Shown: positions 12,201 through 25,070, counted from the stretch's first letter. The stretch is 64,000 nucleotides of DNA from Coffea arabica (GCF_036785885.1 NC_092329.1:2418001-2482000); one strand, 5' to 3'. The notes: generated from the letters alone by a model not told the origin. Program-made: numbers and translations.

Positions 12201-13059
12201 TTTTTGTTGGGAGGGGGGGTGGTGTCTAGTATGTGTCTTTAGTCTCTGATATAAATGGATAAGGTCATATGACATGCTCCTTTTCTCGAGAGATGATAGT
12301 TTTTGTATTATAGATATCCATGTATGGATCAAGGTTGCTCTATGGTCTACTTTTGCAGGTGCAGCACTTGACAACTGATATTTCATTGATATTGGATTCC
12401 TTGAGAGCATCGGTGGTGGTTGAAGTAAAGGTGATTCTCAAGCGGTCAACTCTCTAGAACTCTTTAAGAGATGCAGTCTAATGTTTGTCCAGAGTCGCTT
12501 CATACTTGTCACTAATTTCTCAGTATTGCACAACATAATCAATTAGACTGTGAATCATACCTAAATTCTGCAAATTTACACTATCTCCTAGGTATTCCGC
12601 AAACTTCTCTGTAAAACTTTGGATTTGATATCTATACTGTAAAAAACAGCATGGTTTCCTAAGTAAATTTCTCAATTCATATATCGTGCGAGTATGCTGC
12701 CACAAACATTGAATCAAGCTCTCCCATGATATGGATTTTTATTTTATTTTTTTCTTGTCCTGCAGGAACAGGGTGACAAGATAAGGAGGCGTAACGAGTG
12801 GAAGAAGTGGACACAGAGCAGTAGTCATGTTTCACTTGATTCAACGTCACAGACTCCTGGCATATCATCTGATGATACTTTGACAACATCCATTGAGAAG
12901 GTATCATTAAATGAAGTCAGTAGCAGTAAAAGAGGTGGTTCGGACTTGACAGATTCAGAAAAGGGGATGACTCCAGATGCATCTTTACCTGATGAATCAA
13001 CTGGCTCATTGAAAATGGCTAATGGAGAGGTTACTGCTGAGGAGTTGCATTCATGCTGA
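9234..13059 (+). CDS. La-related protein 1-type RNA-binding protein (LARP1b/1c-like)
   Basis: Plant LARP1-group protein. Known relatives bind mRNA and influence stability, translation and senescence signalling. Six exons: 9234-9665, 9904-10441, 10513-10669, 10778-10868, 12359-12430 and 12766-13059. All introns are GT-AG with consistent phase, giving 527 aa. The La motif covers roughly residues 366-430, with YYFSDANL around 373-380, GWVPIKLIASFPR and the DSLRASVVVEV strand. It continues into a basic RRRNEWKKW segment near 437-445. The N-terminal half is low-complexity, with proline runs near 190 and 295 and an RGG-like, His/Arg-rich stretch between them. The C-terminal 80 residues are acidic and disordered. 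There is no DM15 region, as expected for the shorter LARP1b/c type. Intron 4 is 1.5 kb and holds a C11-12 tract near 11753. The start is the first in-frame ATG with the conserved N-terminus. Confidence 0.9.
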
Positions 13060-16000
13060 ACATGACCTAATATGCCATGAAGGAAGTTTTTTTGGTCTTC
13101 AGTCAAGGTTGTTGCACTATGTGCATATGGTTCTCAAATTGTTCGGAATTATGTCTACTGAAATCTGGGAAGTATATTTAGTCTGTCCTTGATTGAACCC
13201 CAATTTTGCAGTTTTGGCTTCTTCTACAGAACAAGTAGCATATGTAGCTGATTTGGAAATGAAGTAAAAGGAAGTGGAGAGAGGATAGTCGCCTGGGGAT
13301 GGAATTATTGGATTATCAGGTTTGGATGCTTTGTCAATATGGATGCGGGCGGTTTTCTGCTGCTGATGATGCCGTGACTTGCGTTTGGTTTGCATTCTGA
13401 GAGAATTTTAGAGGTGAACTATTGTTGGTTACTTTTGGTTTCATGATCAGAGTGGAGATTGTGAAGTGTAAGATAGTCAGCAATTGCTGGCGCAGGAAAA
13501 AGTCAGGCTGCTTGAGATTTCTCTGCCCGAGAATTGGAGGTCTCTTAGAGAATTTTACCTTGAGTTTTTTCTCCTCTTGGGTTTTATTTTATTTTATTTT
13601 ATTTTATTTTTGGTAGTCTTTAGATTTTATTTTTTTCCATTCATTTTGCATGTTTTTATAAGTATGTAATAGATACTTGAGGCATCCATCTATATTTATA
13701 GTTTTTGGGGACCCCTCTTTTACTATTTCTGGACTTGTCGTCAAGTGTCAGTGAGTTGGGTGTTGTTCCTGCTGCATGTGTTGCGAGCGAAATTATATGC
13801 TGACTGATGTGAAATTATATGCTGACGTGGCTTTGAGGTTTTATGATGCTCTTCATCCACTGTTGTAGTCGCGGTATTTCCGTCTCCATTCCATGGGTGG
13901 CTTTGCGCCGCTATAAATTTTATCTGATGACAACAGAACAGTCTTCTTTAACATTAGATGTACTACGGGCTTCAGCTCAATTCCTGTGACTCGAAGCTCT
14001 GAAGTGAAAAGCATTAGGCTCCTTTTCTTCTTCCAAATGTTATTTTCTGCTTAGCAACAAAATGTAAAATATTCCAATTTCCAGGGTGTATTCTAAATCA
14101 TGCCTTGTGTCGTGATTTTGTTTTACTTTTCTCCTATTCATTTTTCTGAGGCTCGAAATACCTACCGTTTTGGCTTGAAGTAGGAACATTTCTTTGTCAT
14201 CCTCTGGCTGGACCTACGCCGTGTACGTCCGTCTGGAAACGTGACGTTAGGGCTGTGTTTGGACTGAAGGATTTGGGTGGATTTGATGTGGATAATTATT
14301 AGTAAGAATTTGTGTTTGAAATCTACCTGACCATGAAATGTACTTGGAAGTGTTCAAAATGGCGAATTTGCAATCCTATCCTCCCAACGTACAAGTGATT
14401 TGAAATCCATTCTCTCATTTTCGTTCTCCTAACGTCTTTCCACTCGAAGCCATGACTGCTAAGTAATAGAATTGAGCTTCTTCTGTTTGTAAGGGACGGG
14501 AGGAAGTCGTTAATTGTGACGGACATAATACGTGAAAAACGTTCTGGATCTCCAACCACAGGTCGAGTTTTCTCTGGCAAGGACAATCGGAAAAAGGACG
14601 GATGAGTGGGTACACCGTACACATAAAAGAAAAGGAATCCTTAACCGGAGCCGCGGACGAAAGTCCATGAATTGGGCGGGCGACGCTGCGGTGGGTAACT
14701 GGCTCCGCCTTGACGGCCTCCTGCCGCTGGTAAGTGGTGCAAGGAAATATCAACCAATCGAATACATTTATCACAGTTAAATAGTCTTTTTACATTTTCA
14801 TTATTATAAAGATGTTTTATGTAGTTACAAATTCATTACTTTCCTGTTGCCTCCAAATAATTGTGTCTTCCATATGGTGAGATCCTTGATGCATGATGTA
14901 AAACTATATATTGTCCCACATGTCGAACTGATAGAGCATTGAGTAGGTGATGGTAATATAACTCCTTAATTCCAGTCTCATACTTTTTCCTTTCCTCTAT
15001 TTTCCTATTTATAATGTCTACAGTCTCTTATATATATATAAAGGCAAAAAGTTAGATGGACTCTGTCCCACTTGTAGACCGTATCATATCTAAGTAGCTT
15101 CTTACTAGTTAATACCGGGCAATGTTTGTTTTACCAGTGACTGATTGACCATGGTTAGTACATGCGGTTGTTTCAAACGTCAAAACAAAGAGAGCAATAG
15201 CCCATCCCTTTCAGTTTCACCCAAAATTTGCTGCATAGATCTAATCTAGTCTAATCTATTCGTACTTCTATTGGAAGAAGACTACTCTAAGAAGTGATTC
15301 AACTGAACCGAAGAGAAACCTGATGAAAACTGAATCATCATCTAATCTAACAGAAGAAGAACGTTTTGATATGTAGCAACTTGAGTCTTGATTCCAAGAG
15401 TAAATGAAATGACAGACAAGTTTACTAATTATTAAACTATTTAAAATTGTAACTACTTACTACTGTTTGGTTACCAAAGTTTTTTAAAAATTTTCTTTTA
15501 TTTTTATCGGAAAAAAAAAACCACTCAATTCTTCAAAAGTGTTGTTATATTTTCGTCATATTCAAGTGTCAGAGATGACAAAGTCCCTCACGTAATATAC
15601 CTAACCACTTTCGAGAAAGCGCGGGTGAATAACTCTAAAAATTTTCTGAACCCAAAAAAAAAATAATAATAATAATAATCTCGCAGGTCAAAATAATGAC
15701 ATCAGAACTTTAACATAATTACACGCAAGTCTCCCCGACCTCCAGTCAGCCCCACTCCTCCCCGTCCCCCGGTCAACCCCACCACCCAAAATTCCGTCCT
15801 ATTTTTAGATAACCAAAAACAGTCGTCCAAGCTCTAAGATTCACCCAAAGATTCCTCCTTCAAGCCTCCAAGATCAATTGGCAACCAAAAGGGCTTTTGC
15901 CGCCGTCCACCACCACTGAAAGAAAGAAGCCTCGAGACCCTGCTGCTTGTTGTATGTCATCATTGTTTTATTTCATTTTCAGGATCTTGTGACGATTCTA

Positions 16001-16680
16001 TTCCCTGAAACTTTGCTCTTGTATGTCATTTTTGTCCTTAGAAAGAGGAGTTCAGTGACTTGTTTAGTGACCATAATCGAGACTGTTTACTATCTCCATC
16101 CTAATCTAGACATCTCTCTAGCCGAAAACGAGTTTCTTCTATATAGAGTTGTAGTAATAAGAAGAAAGTGAGAAATATTCGAAGCCCAAATATCCTACTA
16201 CTTATATAACTAGTGAGAAAGATGTCTGGCTGAAATCTCTACCACTGGTCAGATTTGCAGTTTAAAATTTTGGAAGTTTGATTTAATAATACAGTATAGA
16301 CTCACTATATACTCACTACTGTTTTTTCAGATGCAAACAGAATCCAATTTAACTAAATAAATGACGGGTGCAAACTGTAGTGAGTACAACTTACTGCCCG
16401 CCTATAGTATTAACTGCACGGTGAAAAACTCGGCTCCATAAGATAAGTGCGCTGATTGTGGTAGACTTTATGGAATATTAATAGATATAGTCCTCCACCA
16501 ATAATCACAGACTACAACCACTATAGAGCCTTAGACAAAGTCCAATGAATGCAAGGTAAGGTAAGACTTGAGAGTGGTGGACTCTTCCTTCAAATTAAAA
16601 AAAAAAAAAAGAAAAAAAAGAAAAAAAAGGGTAAGGACGTAAGGTAGAGTCAGATGGGGGCGGGGGTTTTGGCTGAGGGG
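13060..16680. other. 3' UTR and intergenic DNA
   Basis: The first 600 bases are probably the LARP 3' UTR and include a (TTTTA)n tract at about 13577-13610. Beyond that no gene is recognisable. A somewhat GC-richer patch at 14500-14730 has overlapping open frames on both strands without recognisable motifs. A purine-rich A/G tract lies at 16595-16630. Confidence 0.5.
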
Positions 16681-16687
16681 TATAAAC
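16681..16687 (+). promoter_or_regulatory. TATA-box candidate for the FD-like gene
   Basis: TATAAAC lies about 148 bp upstream of the chosen start codon and is the only good TATA motif close to it. Confidence 0.4.
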
Positions 16688-16809
16688 AACATTTGTGTAG
16701 TTCTCCGTACGTACAGTGAATCAGTGATAGGACTGTTAATTGGCCCTTGTCATCCGCCCCCGTATTCTTCTTCTTTCTGTGTTAATTGGCGAATAGTCTC
16801 CAACATAGA

Positions 16810-16845
16810 ATGCGGTCATCATCAGAAGATGGACAATCGCGGTAG
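16810..16845 (+). other. Upstream ORF overlapping the FD-like start codon
   Basis: An ATG at 16810 opens an 11-codon frame ending in TAG at 16843-16845. It is out of frame with the main ORF and overlaps its start (16829) by 17 bases. If the transcript starts upstream of 16810, for example from the TATA-like site, scanning ribosomes meet this ATG first. It could lower translation of the bZIP. The peptide itself is not recognised. Confidence 0.5.
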
Positions 16846-18445
16846 TAGCACAACCAGTACCAAGACGAAGGATAACATTAACACCACGGTTCAAATCTCA
16901 GCTCCAACCTCAAAGTCATCTTCTGCTATTCCGACCTCATCTCCCATTCCCATAGCCCCAGCCCCAGCCCCTCCCAGCAGCTGCAACAGTAAGTATTCCA
17001 TGGAAGAAGTCTGGAAAGATATCTGTCCCTCTGCTCTCCTCCACCAGCCCACCAGTACCTCTTCCTCCGCTGCTGCCCTCGAGGGTATTGTTTTCCAGGA
17101 GTTCTTGTCCCGACCTTCAAGGGCCCAGTATGACTCGACTAGTCGCCATCATCATCATCATCATCATCATCCTGGCCGCCATTCTTCTTTAGAAAGCATC
17201 GACAGAGGCTCCTTTGGTTCCCACTCCCAGGGACAGCCAGCTCCGGCCGCGACTGCATCAATCACTCTGAGCTTGAACGCAACGAGGCCACCACCCTCTT
17301 CTTCATTTTCTCTTCCTCTGGACCATGATCTTGATGCCGATGCCAATTTGAACCCTCCCACCGTCGAGTTTTCTATCTTGCCTGAGAAAAGGGCGTCTCA
17401 AGATGAAGACACTTGTCACCGGAACAAGCGTATGATCAAGAATAGAGAGTCGGCTGCCAGGTCCAGGGCTAGAAAACAGGTTAGCTTAATCCATTTGTTG
17501 TCCCTTGCCTTGAAAGCATCATCAAGTTCTAGTATTTTTTATTCTGACCACATACGTAGCCATGCTTAGTTGCTTAATTAATTAGCAGTCGTTTGATACT
17601 TGCTTTGTTTCTGTTTTAATTTTCTGGGGAAGTGGGAGAGGGGTAGAAAGACTTCTTCGAACTTGTTTCGGCTTGTTCTTCTTAAGCACTGCTCACGGCC
17701 GTTGGGCTAATCAGAACGAGACCAAGGTCTTTTTTGAAAAAATGTCAATGATGGGGAATACCTGGCAGTGGCATGATGTTCATTGATTGATTAGTTGCTG
17801 AAGTTGGCCTTGTTGGATTGCATCATCTCAAGTTGATATCCATTAACTTATTATCTTATTTCTTACAGAATCTTAACCTTGGCTTTGGCCTCAGAATCAA
17901 GAAGAAGAAGAAGAAGAAGAAGGAAAAAAAAAAAATCTTTTTATTAAGTAGTAGTAGTAGTAATAGAGTAGTATTTCTTTGCCTACTCAATTTTATTGTT
18001 TGAACTTTGGGTTGGACCTGGGGAGGCTCTAAACTGGGATGCTTAATTAGCAGGCTTACACCAGCGAGTTGGAGATTAAGGTTGCACGTTTAATGGAGGA
18101 AAATGCTAAGCTTAGAAGGCAACAACAAGAGAAGGTAAAGCACATATAATCGGGAAACAACACCAGAGGAAGGTTTCGTAGCTTCTCTTTAATTTCCTTA
18201 TCTAGTCAGGTTTTACTTTGCCAAAGTAATACTAATAATGGCAGTGGTACAAGGTTTTGCAGACAAAAAAGTACTACTGCTAATGTATACGGGGGGAAGT
18301 GGTCATCATCCCATTCCCGGCTTATACACAATTACTTTACTATTACCAATTTTTGTTTTTTAATGTGCAGCACTGTCTGCAGCAGGCTCCTGCCCCGTTT
18401 CCAAAAAAGCAAATGCTGTGCCGAACCTTAACAGCCCCATTTTAA
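16829..18445 (+). CDS. FD: FD-like bZIP transcription factor
   Basis: Group A bZIP of the FD branch. Arabidopsis FD partners FT and 14-3-3 proteins at the shoot apex to activate floral-identity genes, acting in the nucleus. Exons: 16829-17479, 18054-18134 and 18371-18445; GT-AG introns, phase 0; 268 aa. The basic region spans about 197-217 with N205 and R213 in the N-x7-R spacing. The zipper has L223, L230 and L237. The protein ends RTLTAPF (262-268), the FD-type C-terminal motif whose Thr (T265) is the 14-3-3 docking phosphosite. A conserved N-terminal SMEEVWKDI motif and an eight-His run near 107-114 are present. The longer open frame upstream begins with GTG, so ATG 16829 is the start. It could be an FD paralogue (FDP) rather than FD itself. 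Confidence 0.88.
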
Positions 18446-19867
18446 GGAGTCTCCATGTCGCGCAATTTTACGTTTCTGTCCCTGGTAATTTCTATGCTAT
18501 TACCACTTCTGTATTTACCTTTTTTTTTTTTTTTTGGGGTCAAAACTTCTGTATTTACTTGCTTTTTGTGGATTTGTAGTTTGATGATGGATGTGAGTGA
18601 CCTCTGCTTTGCTGTCTTCTGTTCAGTTGACTAATCTCTCTGTATTAGCTAGCGTGTAATATAAAAAGGGAGAAAAAGATTTGCTGCAACTGGTTGGACC
18701 TCTGAACCCCAAACCCTTACTTGTTTATAAGCCAAAGAAAAAAGAAAAAAAGAAAAAAAGAAGAGGGCGTGAGTGACTAAAGGCAGGGGAGACTGTGGAA
18801 TGGTGGGCATCATCTTTTCTTGGTTGTCTTTAGTGCAACTTGTGCTAGTTTTATTCCCCCGATGAGATGGATGGTACCACCTTTACGGAATTTTACCGCC
18901 CCATCCATCCGCCCCCAGCCCAAAAGAAGGGAAAAATCCACCACCACTCGCTAGTTTATTAAGCTTTTCTCTCTGTGGAGGGGTGGGTCTCCGTCTCAAT
19001 CGCTTCGTGCCCGCCTAACTGCTTGCCATAATAAATGCTTGAATTCTCAAAAAAAAAAAAAAAAAAAAAAGTTCTAAGATACAAGAATTATATACAGAGA
19101 AAGTATTTTGTTGAAAAGTCAGCAGTACCTATCGGTATTTGTTTCTGCAGAAGATTGATGCCACATACTTAAATGTTGCTGATACTTGATAATAATAATA
19201 ATAATGAGATTACGCTGTTTTTGGAGTGGACCTCTTTTACGTTAAGACAGGACGTTTATGTCTTGTGCTGGTTGGGGCCCTTGGCTTTCTGCTTCGCCTG
19301 GACAAAGAGTAATGATGAATGATAAAAGATCTTGGGAAACTAGTTTCTCCGTTTTTGTTACCAGACGTCTTTCTTGTCTCCTTACTTGATTTATCAATAA
19401 TATATATCTCTCGCAACGTATTCCTTTCTAACCTCTAAATCTTACTAGCTCAGAATTTTCGAGACAGTCGAGACTTTTTTCTCTCTTGTAGTATATTCCT
19501 TTCTCAGCAAGGAAATCATACTGCAGCAAGGTCGCCTCATAAAGAATCTGATGCATGTCTCCCTTAGCTAATAATTGCATGCATGTCTCCCTTAGCTAAA
19601 GAATCAGGAAACTTTAGACGAGTCAAAGTAACTGAGCTATAACTGATATTTATAGATGTGATGTACCTAAAATAAGAAGATGAAACTATGAAGAAATTGC
19701 TTACCGAAGACGTGGCAAACAGCAATCCAAACAGCGTTTCTGTGTTTTGATTCCATTTCTGTAGCTAAAAGCGGTGACGGATGAGTTTCTGGGAACGGCC
19801 AAAGATAAATGTCGAGTGCCAACAGTGAAAAAGTAGTTCGACCCCGTTAAGTCGTAATCGAACCTTA
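18446..19867. other. FD-like 3' flank and intergenic DNA
   Basis: No gene is recognised. T- and A-homopolymers occur near 18517-18536 and 19050-19070, the second possibly an old poly(A) tail. A short direct repeat around GCATGTCTCCCTTAGCTAA occurs at about 19553 and 19580. Confidence 0.45.
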
Positions 19868-20027
19868 ACAACTGCGTCCTGGGAAGTCACCCACAAAGAC
19901 GAGAAACAAAGATACTTGTACCAATCTCATTGGGTGTCTTGCCATATCGGGTGTCACGGCAAGGGACTAGGGCCAAATGGTTGTTGAAAAAACCGTTTGG
20001 GCCAATTTTGTTTCGTTTCCACAGTGA

Positions 20028-20938
20028 AATGTCTCACATCGACAGGAAAGACAGAGAAAAATCAATTGTTTATAGTGCTCAACCCATCGAATTATTAATA
20101 AATTTGATTAGTTATTTTGAACTCGTAATTTTAACTCAAAATGTTATTGAATCAGTCCATTGGGTATATTTTAAATGGTATCAAAGTAAATCTCGAGTGA
20201 TCTCTGCATGGGGTAAGTCTCGGGTCAAGTGATATCATGGTTTCGACTGCGTTACATTTGATGAGGCCATCTTCATCTCTAAAACTTAAGGAATTAAATA
20301 GTACTTTTTAGGATGCAAAGTTCTAAAAGTGAGAAGATAGGGGGCATCTCGATTTCTAGAACCTACAAAATTAAGTGTCACGTCTTGAGACGCAAAGTTC
20401 TAAAAGTAGGAAGAGCTAAATATCCCACAATGATCATAAAAAAATAAAAAAAAGCAATGGTTTGTAACATCCAGTCCATCGAGTTACTAATAATTTTGGA
20501 TTAACCATTTCCAATCGATGGTTTCATTTCAAAAGGTTATTAGGCTAGTGCATTAGGCACGAGACATTACAAGTGGTATCATAACAAATCTCACGTGGTA
20601 TCTGCATGAGATGAGTTTGGGGCTAAATATTATTATGATTTCCACTATGCAAGAAAGTACAAAAAAACTAAATGACATATTTGATAGGGGTCACTTCTAA
20701 AATTTACGAGACATAATTGGATTGCAATGGGATTTACGAGAACGCAAAAGTTCTAAAGGTGTAGGTAGTAAAATGTTCCACATCGATCAGGAAAAAGCAA
20801 AAGCAATGGTTTATAATGCTTGGTTCATCGTCTTATTAATAACTTTGCGTTAACCATTTTGAACACGTAGTTTCAACTGAAAAGGTTATTAGACTAGTCT
20901 ATTGGGCGCAGGCCGTTACACACAAGATGCAACTCACT
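20028..20938. repeat. Diverged tandem repeat, about 2.5 units of 350-390 bp
   Basis: Three related units begin near 20028, 20417 and 20769, the last one shorter. Shared landmarks are a (T)CCCACATCGA-like start, CCATCGAATTATTAATAA, a GGTATCA-like word and TGCATGRGRTGAG. The opening and GGTATCA words resemble ends of plant LTR elements, so this may be a cluster of old LTR-derived fragments, clearly broken. No coding sequence is visible. Confidence 0.45.
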
Positions 20939-21149
20939 CACTTGAGATTTTCGGTGACATGTTTTCTATGCCAATTCAATGCCATCTATAATATTGCGCC
21001 AAGTGTCATGTTATTATTTACTGTTTAATTTTCTAATAATTCAACTTGGTTTGGTTTAACACAAGTGTAAATAATAACATGACACTTGGCGCAATACTAT
21101 ATGTGGCATTGAATTGGCATAGAAAACATGTCACCGAGGATCTCAAGTG
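20939..21149. mobile_element. 211-bp MITE, copy 1
   Basis: Near-perfect palindromic element with inverted repeats of about 75 bp starting CACTTGAGAT and an AT-rich loop. It is the same length and family as the copy at 45787-45997. The flanks do not show a clear target duplication, so this copy is probably the older one or has altered flanks. It has no coding capacity. Confidence 0.85.
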
Positions 21150-21639
21150 GTTGCCACCTGCAGTCGTCCTTACCTGGCAAGACGCCGACAAAGAAGAGAA
21201 ACACACTTGTACTTAGGAAAATTACACTTGTACTAATAACTATTGACAACAGAGCGTATTAGTGTTGTTGATTAAAGAATCCACCCACGACCACGATGAA
21301 GATTGGAACTTGGAAAGAAAATTTTCTACAAAATAATTTTATGTTTTTCTTGAATATATATTTTTAATTATATTTTTATCTCACATATATTAAATTATTT
21401 TAGTATAATTTTTTTTAACAAAAACTCCAAAAAAAATAACTATCCAAATGGGAAGTTAGTGGCCGAGTGGCAGTTTATGATCCGACTCACTCGTGCTCAC
21501 ATCACATCCTTATGAGGAAATGTCCAAGTCTTGACTGTTCTGATTCTTTTAGACGGTAGTAGAAGACTAGAAGTAGAACCAAGCACCTAATACATATTTG
21601 GTAGACGAAATACATATATATTTGTTAGAACTAATCTTA

Positions 21640-22835
21640 GGGTTAATGACACTTTGCCCCTTGAACTTAATAGGTAGTAACACTTTACCTTCTTCAACCT
21701 TACATATATACATTTACCCCCCTATAAAGATTAGTCAAAGTTAGAATTAGCAAAAAAAAAAAAAAAAAAGTGAGTGTGATGACATTATTGTCCTTTTATT
21801 CATCAAATTATCTATAAATTAATATTATTTCCTTTCATTGTTAAAAACATATATATCTTCTCTATCAGGTCAACTATACAACAATATCAAGAAAAAGCTA
21901 AGAAAAATATTATATTTAGTTTATATCCTTAAGATTTTTTCTATTGGATTAATATTTACTTTTGTATATGTTTTGCTAAACTTATTATACTTTAAATCAA
22001 ACAAAAAGGATAAATAACATAATACTAAAATAAACATAATTACCAAATTTGTTTTTGAGAACGAGGCAATACTAAACTTGATTTTTTTAAAAAAAAATAT
22101 ATATATTTTTATTATTTTAGTTTATGTGAACTTTTAGGCTAATACTATTTTTATTTTTTATCGATATATTATAGTTTACTATTGTTGCCTTTTCTATTTA
22201 AAAACATGAGATTTGGTTTAATCTCCATTTTCCTTCTCTAAGTTTTAAAATAAGGCATATGAGACATTTTTATCAAATTTGATTGTGAATTTAATCTTGG
22301 ACTAATTTGATAAATAAAAATGACCATGATATTAGTCTAAAAGTTTAAATAAATTAAAATAATAAAAATACTTCTTAAAAATGAGTTTAGTATTGCCCTT
22401 TTTTTCAATTTTAGCAATTGTATTTATTTTTAGTATTGTGTTATTTATCAATTTTGTTTGACTTAAAATCTAATAGATTGAATAAAACATATATAAAAGT
22501 GAAAAATAATCCAATAAAAAATTTTCAAGGATACAAACTAAATATTAACTGACTTTAACTTTTTTTAGTTTGATATTTTTTTTAGTAGATATGATAGAGA
22601 AGATGTAAATCTTTTAGCAATGAGTGGAAATGATGTTAAGTTATAGATAAGCTCATGAATAAAAAGGTAATAATATCATTGCATTCACTTTTATATATAT
22701 ATATATTTCTAACTTTCACTAGTCTTCATGGGTGTAAAATATATATATATATATATATATACATACATATTTAAGGTTGAAGGCGATAAAGTGTGACTAC
22801 TCCCTTGGTTCGAGGGGCAAAGTGTTATTAACTCC
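21640..22835. mobile_element. 1.2-kb fold-back MULE-type element
   Basis: Left end GGGTTAATGACACTTTGCCC is inverted at the right end (GGGGCAAAGTGTTATTAACTCC, ending 22835). The similarity continues inward along nearly the whole element, so the two halves are long diverged inverted arms. Flanks CTAATCTTA (21631-21639) and TTCATCTTA (22836-22844) agree at 7 of 9 positions, consistent with a decayed 9-bp MULE target duplication. It has AT-rich arms, a TA microsatellite near 22740 and no transposase. Confidence 0.7.
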
Positions 22836-24124
22836 TTCATCTTATGTACATCAATAATAATAATGTATACACTATTATAATTGAATATATGACGTATATA
22901 TTCAAATTTAAATTTGAATTCAATTTTGTTTCAAATTTAAATTCAAATTGATTATTAAGCATCTAACGATAATAATATATACAATGTTAGTATATAACTA
23001 TTATGCTAATTTTGTTAACATACCGGTAAAGTTTTTGAAAAGTAACATGAGAATGCATTTAATAAAAATATATGTTATCGAAATAAAAGGTGGTGTTTGG
23101 TTTACAGTTTTGTATCAAAAAATTATTATTTTTCGTATAAATACGTTTTTTAATCACCTTTGTATCTCTCATATATTAAATAATTACAATATATATATAT
23201 ATAATAAAACTCCAAAAAAAAAAAAGCAATTCAAATGGCACCTTAAGTATCTTAAAAGGGGATACATTTTAGGCTTTTTACAAGACAAGAACTAGGCAAG
23301 AGAAGGGGAAATTTTATCCACCGTGCCTGCCACTATAATCAACATGGTACAAGCACAATGAGAAGTTTGCATAGAATTTTTAATACACTGTCAAATTATT
23401 ATACTCTGTCCGCAGCAAAGTATCCCGCCTGCTAAATGTTTAACTCAAACCTCATCTGCACTCCTATCTGTAATGCAATTGAAATTGTGAAATCATTTGC
23501 CCTCGAAACGACCAAGACAATCATTTCCTTCTAAAATTTAACTTAACTTGTAGGACCATTAATCAAATTTTATATCACTGAATCACTTTCTATCCTTCTC
23601 CTACAGGAACAATAATCAATTTTTATGTCACCGGTTCACTTTCTATCCCTCTCTTTTCTCTTTTTCCCTTATATAGTTTAGAGTGCTGCCTTTCTCCTCG
23701 TATGATTCAGAGCCTTGCTTGGATAACAAAAAAAAAAAAAAAAAACAATGATTTCAGCCATCATACCATGCTGATTCATTTCTTATTGGTTTCTCTCCTT
23801 TTTCACAAATAATAAAAACGGCTTTAGGATTTTCCTTGGTGTACATCACCAAAAGGTCCTAAATTAAATTATCGAATCAAATCATAACTCTGATGATTTG
23901 TTTATGTTACTCAGTTTTTGTATGCGTAAATTAATGGGTACTTACATAGCGTGCTTCTCTCGTAAAGTATCAACTCAACGAATTTTGGTAACCAATCTGG
24001 AGTCCTGAATTCAAATTTAGATACGATTAAAAGTAGTCTCGGTCAATTGTGCTTAACTAGATCATGTTGTTGGTAAGAACGAGATATTTAGACATATCCT
24101 TTCTCACGTACCTGCAACACAACC
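22836..24124. other. AT-rich intergenic DNA with MITE fragment
   Basis: No gene is recognised. About 23090-23240 resembles the dispersed family seen at 25071-25226 and 21310-21455: a GGTGTTTGG-like start, CTCATATATTAAATAATTAC, then AAAACTCC and CAATTCAAATGGC. Confidence 0.45.
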
Positions 24125-24196
24125 TCCGTTGTCGTCCAGCGGTTAGGATATCTGGCTTTCACCCAGGAGACCCGGGTTCGATTCCCGGCAACGGAA
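24125..24196 (+). tRNA. trnE-UUC: tRNA-Glu (anticodon UUC)
   Basis: A full 72-nt cloverleaf without intron. The acceptor stem TCCGTTG (24125-24131) pairs with CAACGGA (24189-24195), followed by the discriminator A. The anticodon TTC is at 24158-24160 in a 7-nt loop flanked by a TCTGG/CCAGG stem. The T arm has GGGTTCGATTCCC. A T4 tract three bases downstream can end pol III transcription. It matches the nuclear cytosolic tRNA-Glu of plants as I recall it, and no organelle DNA surrounds it. Confidence 0.95.
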
Positions 24197-25070
24197 GATT
24201 TTGTGTCCTCTACCAATTTTTCTCTTCCAAACTGGAATCCGTCAATTGTGCAGTCTTAATTACCATTTCAGAGTACTCCATATGTTCCTCACAGATTCTT
24301 TTTTTCCTTTTGTCCATTATTAATGTAGGATTTTGTACACACTAATACTATAAATGTATCACACATAAGCAAAAAATGAAGTTCAAATTCAATTTGAAAT
24401 TAGGTGGCTTGCATTCATATTTGCTAGTATACAAATTGTCAATATATACAAAATAAATTTTTTATAATATTATGCCTAATACTATGAAATTTTGAAAAAA
24501 TATGTTTGCGCTCCACTTTTAACTTCGAGTGATGATATGCATCACTGCTTTTAATATCACTTCCTATATGGAATGATAAAATCGCAATTAGTTTCCTTTT
24601 CTAATTCTTATAGAATAATGATATGGCACTATTTTTATCGAACAAGAATAACGTTATTGAAATTTAAAATGCCCATTATTTGTTTCCAAACTTGCACACC
24701 TTAAATACTTCCTATCAACACTATAACCCTTATTAAGGTTTGGAATTTACAACTTACTTAATTAGTGCCCTGCTAATAACTTGACTTCCCTCTATATCTT
24801 AGTTGTGCAACTAGGTATGAATCGGTAATTAAACCATAATAGTTTTGCCTGACAGTAATCCATAGTATATTGTTACAAAAACACATGTTGTAATGGACAT
24901 TTAACTGTTTATGTTATTTTAGATTGTTAGGTTAATGTGACATTGCGTCTATATATATATATATAAACAAATGTATCATTTTACAGGGCTACATATGATT
25001 CAAGTTGTTAATTCTGAAAAAAAAAATCATAACAAAATTAACTCGCTTTTTCAAATAATCACATATCCAG
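24197..25070. other. AT-rich intergenic DNA
   Basis: No gene or clear element is seen apart from a short TA microsatellite near 24950-24964. Confidence 0.5.

Noticed and set aside
14323-14774. Two overlapping minus-strand frames of 99 and 119 codons
   Set aside because: There are no motifs, no plausible exon neighbours and no conserved-looking segments. Treated as chance in a GC-richer patch.
20028-20938. Repeated units considered as a CRISPR-like or rDNA-type array
   Set aside because: The units are long, diverged and contiguous in a plant genome. They fit degraded dispersed repeats instead.
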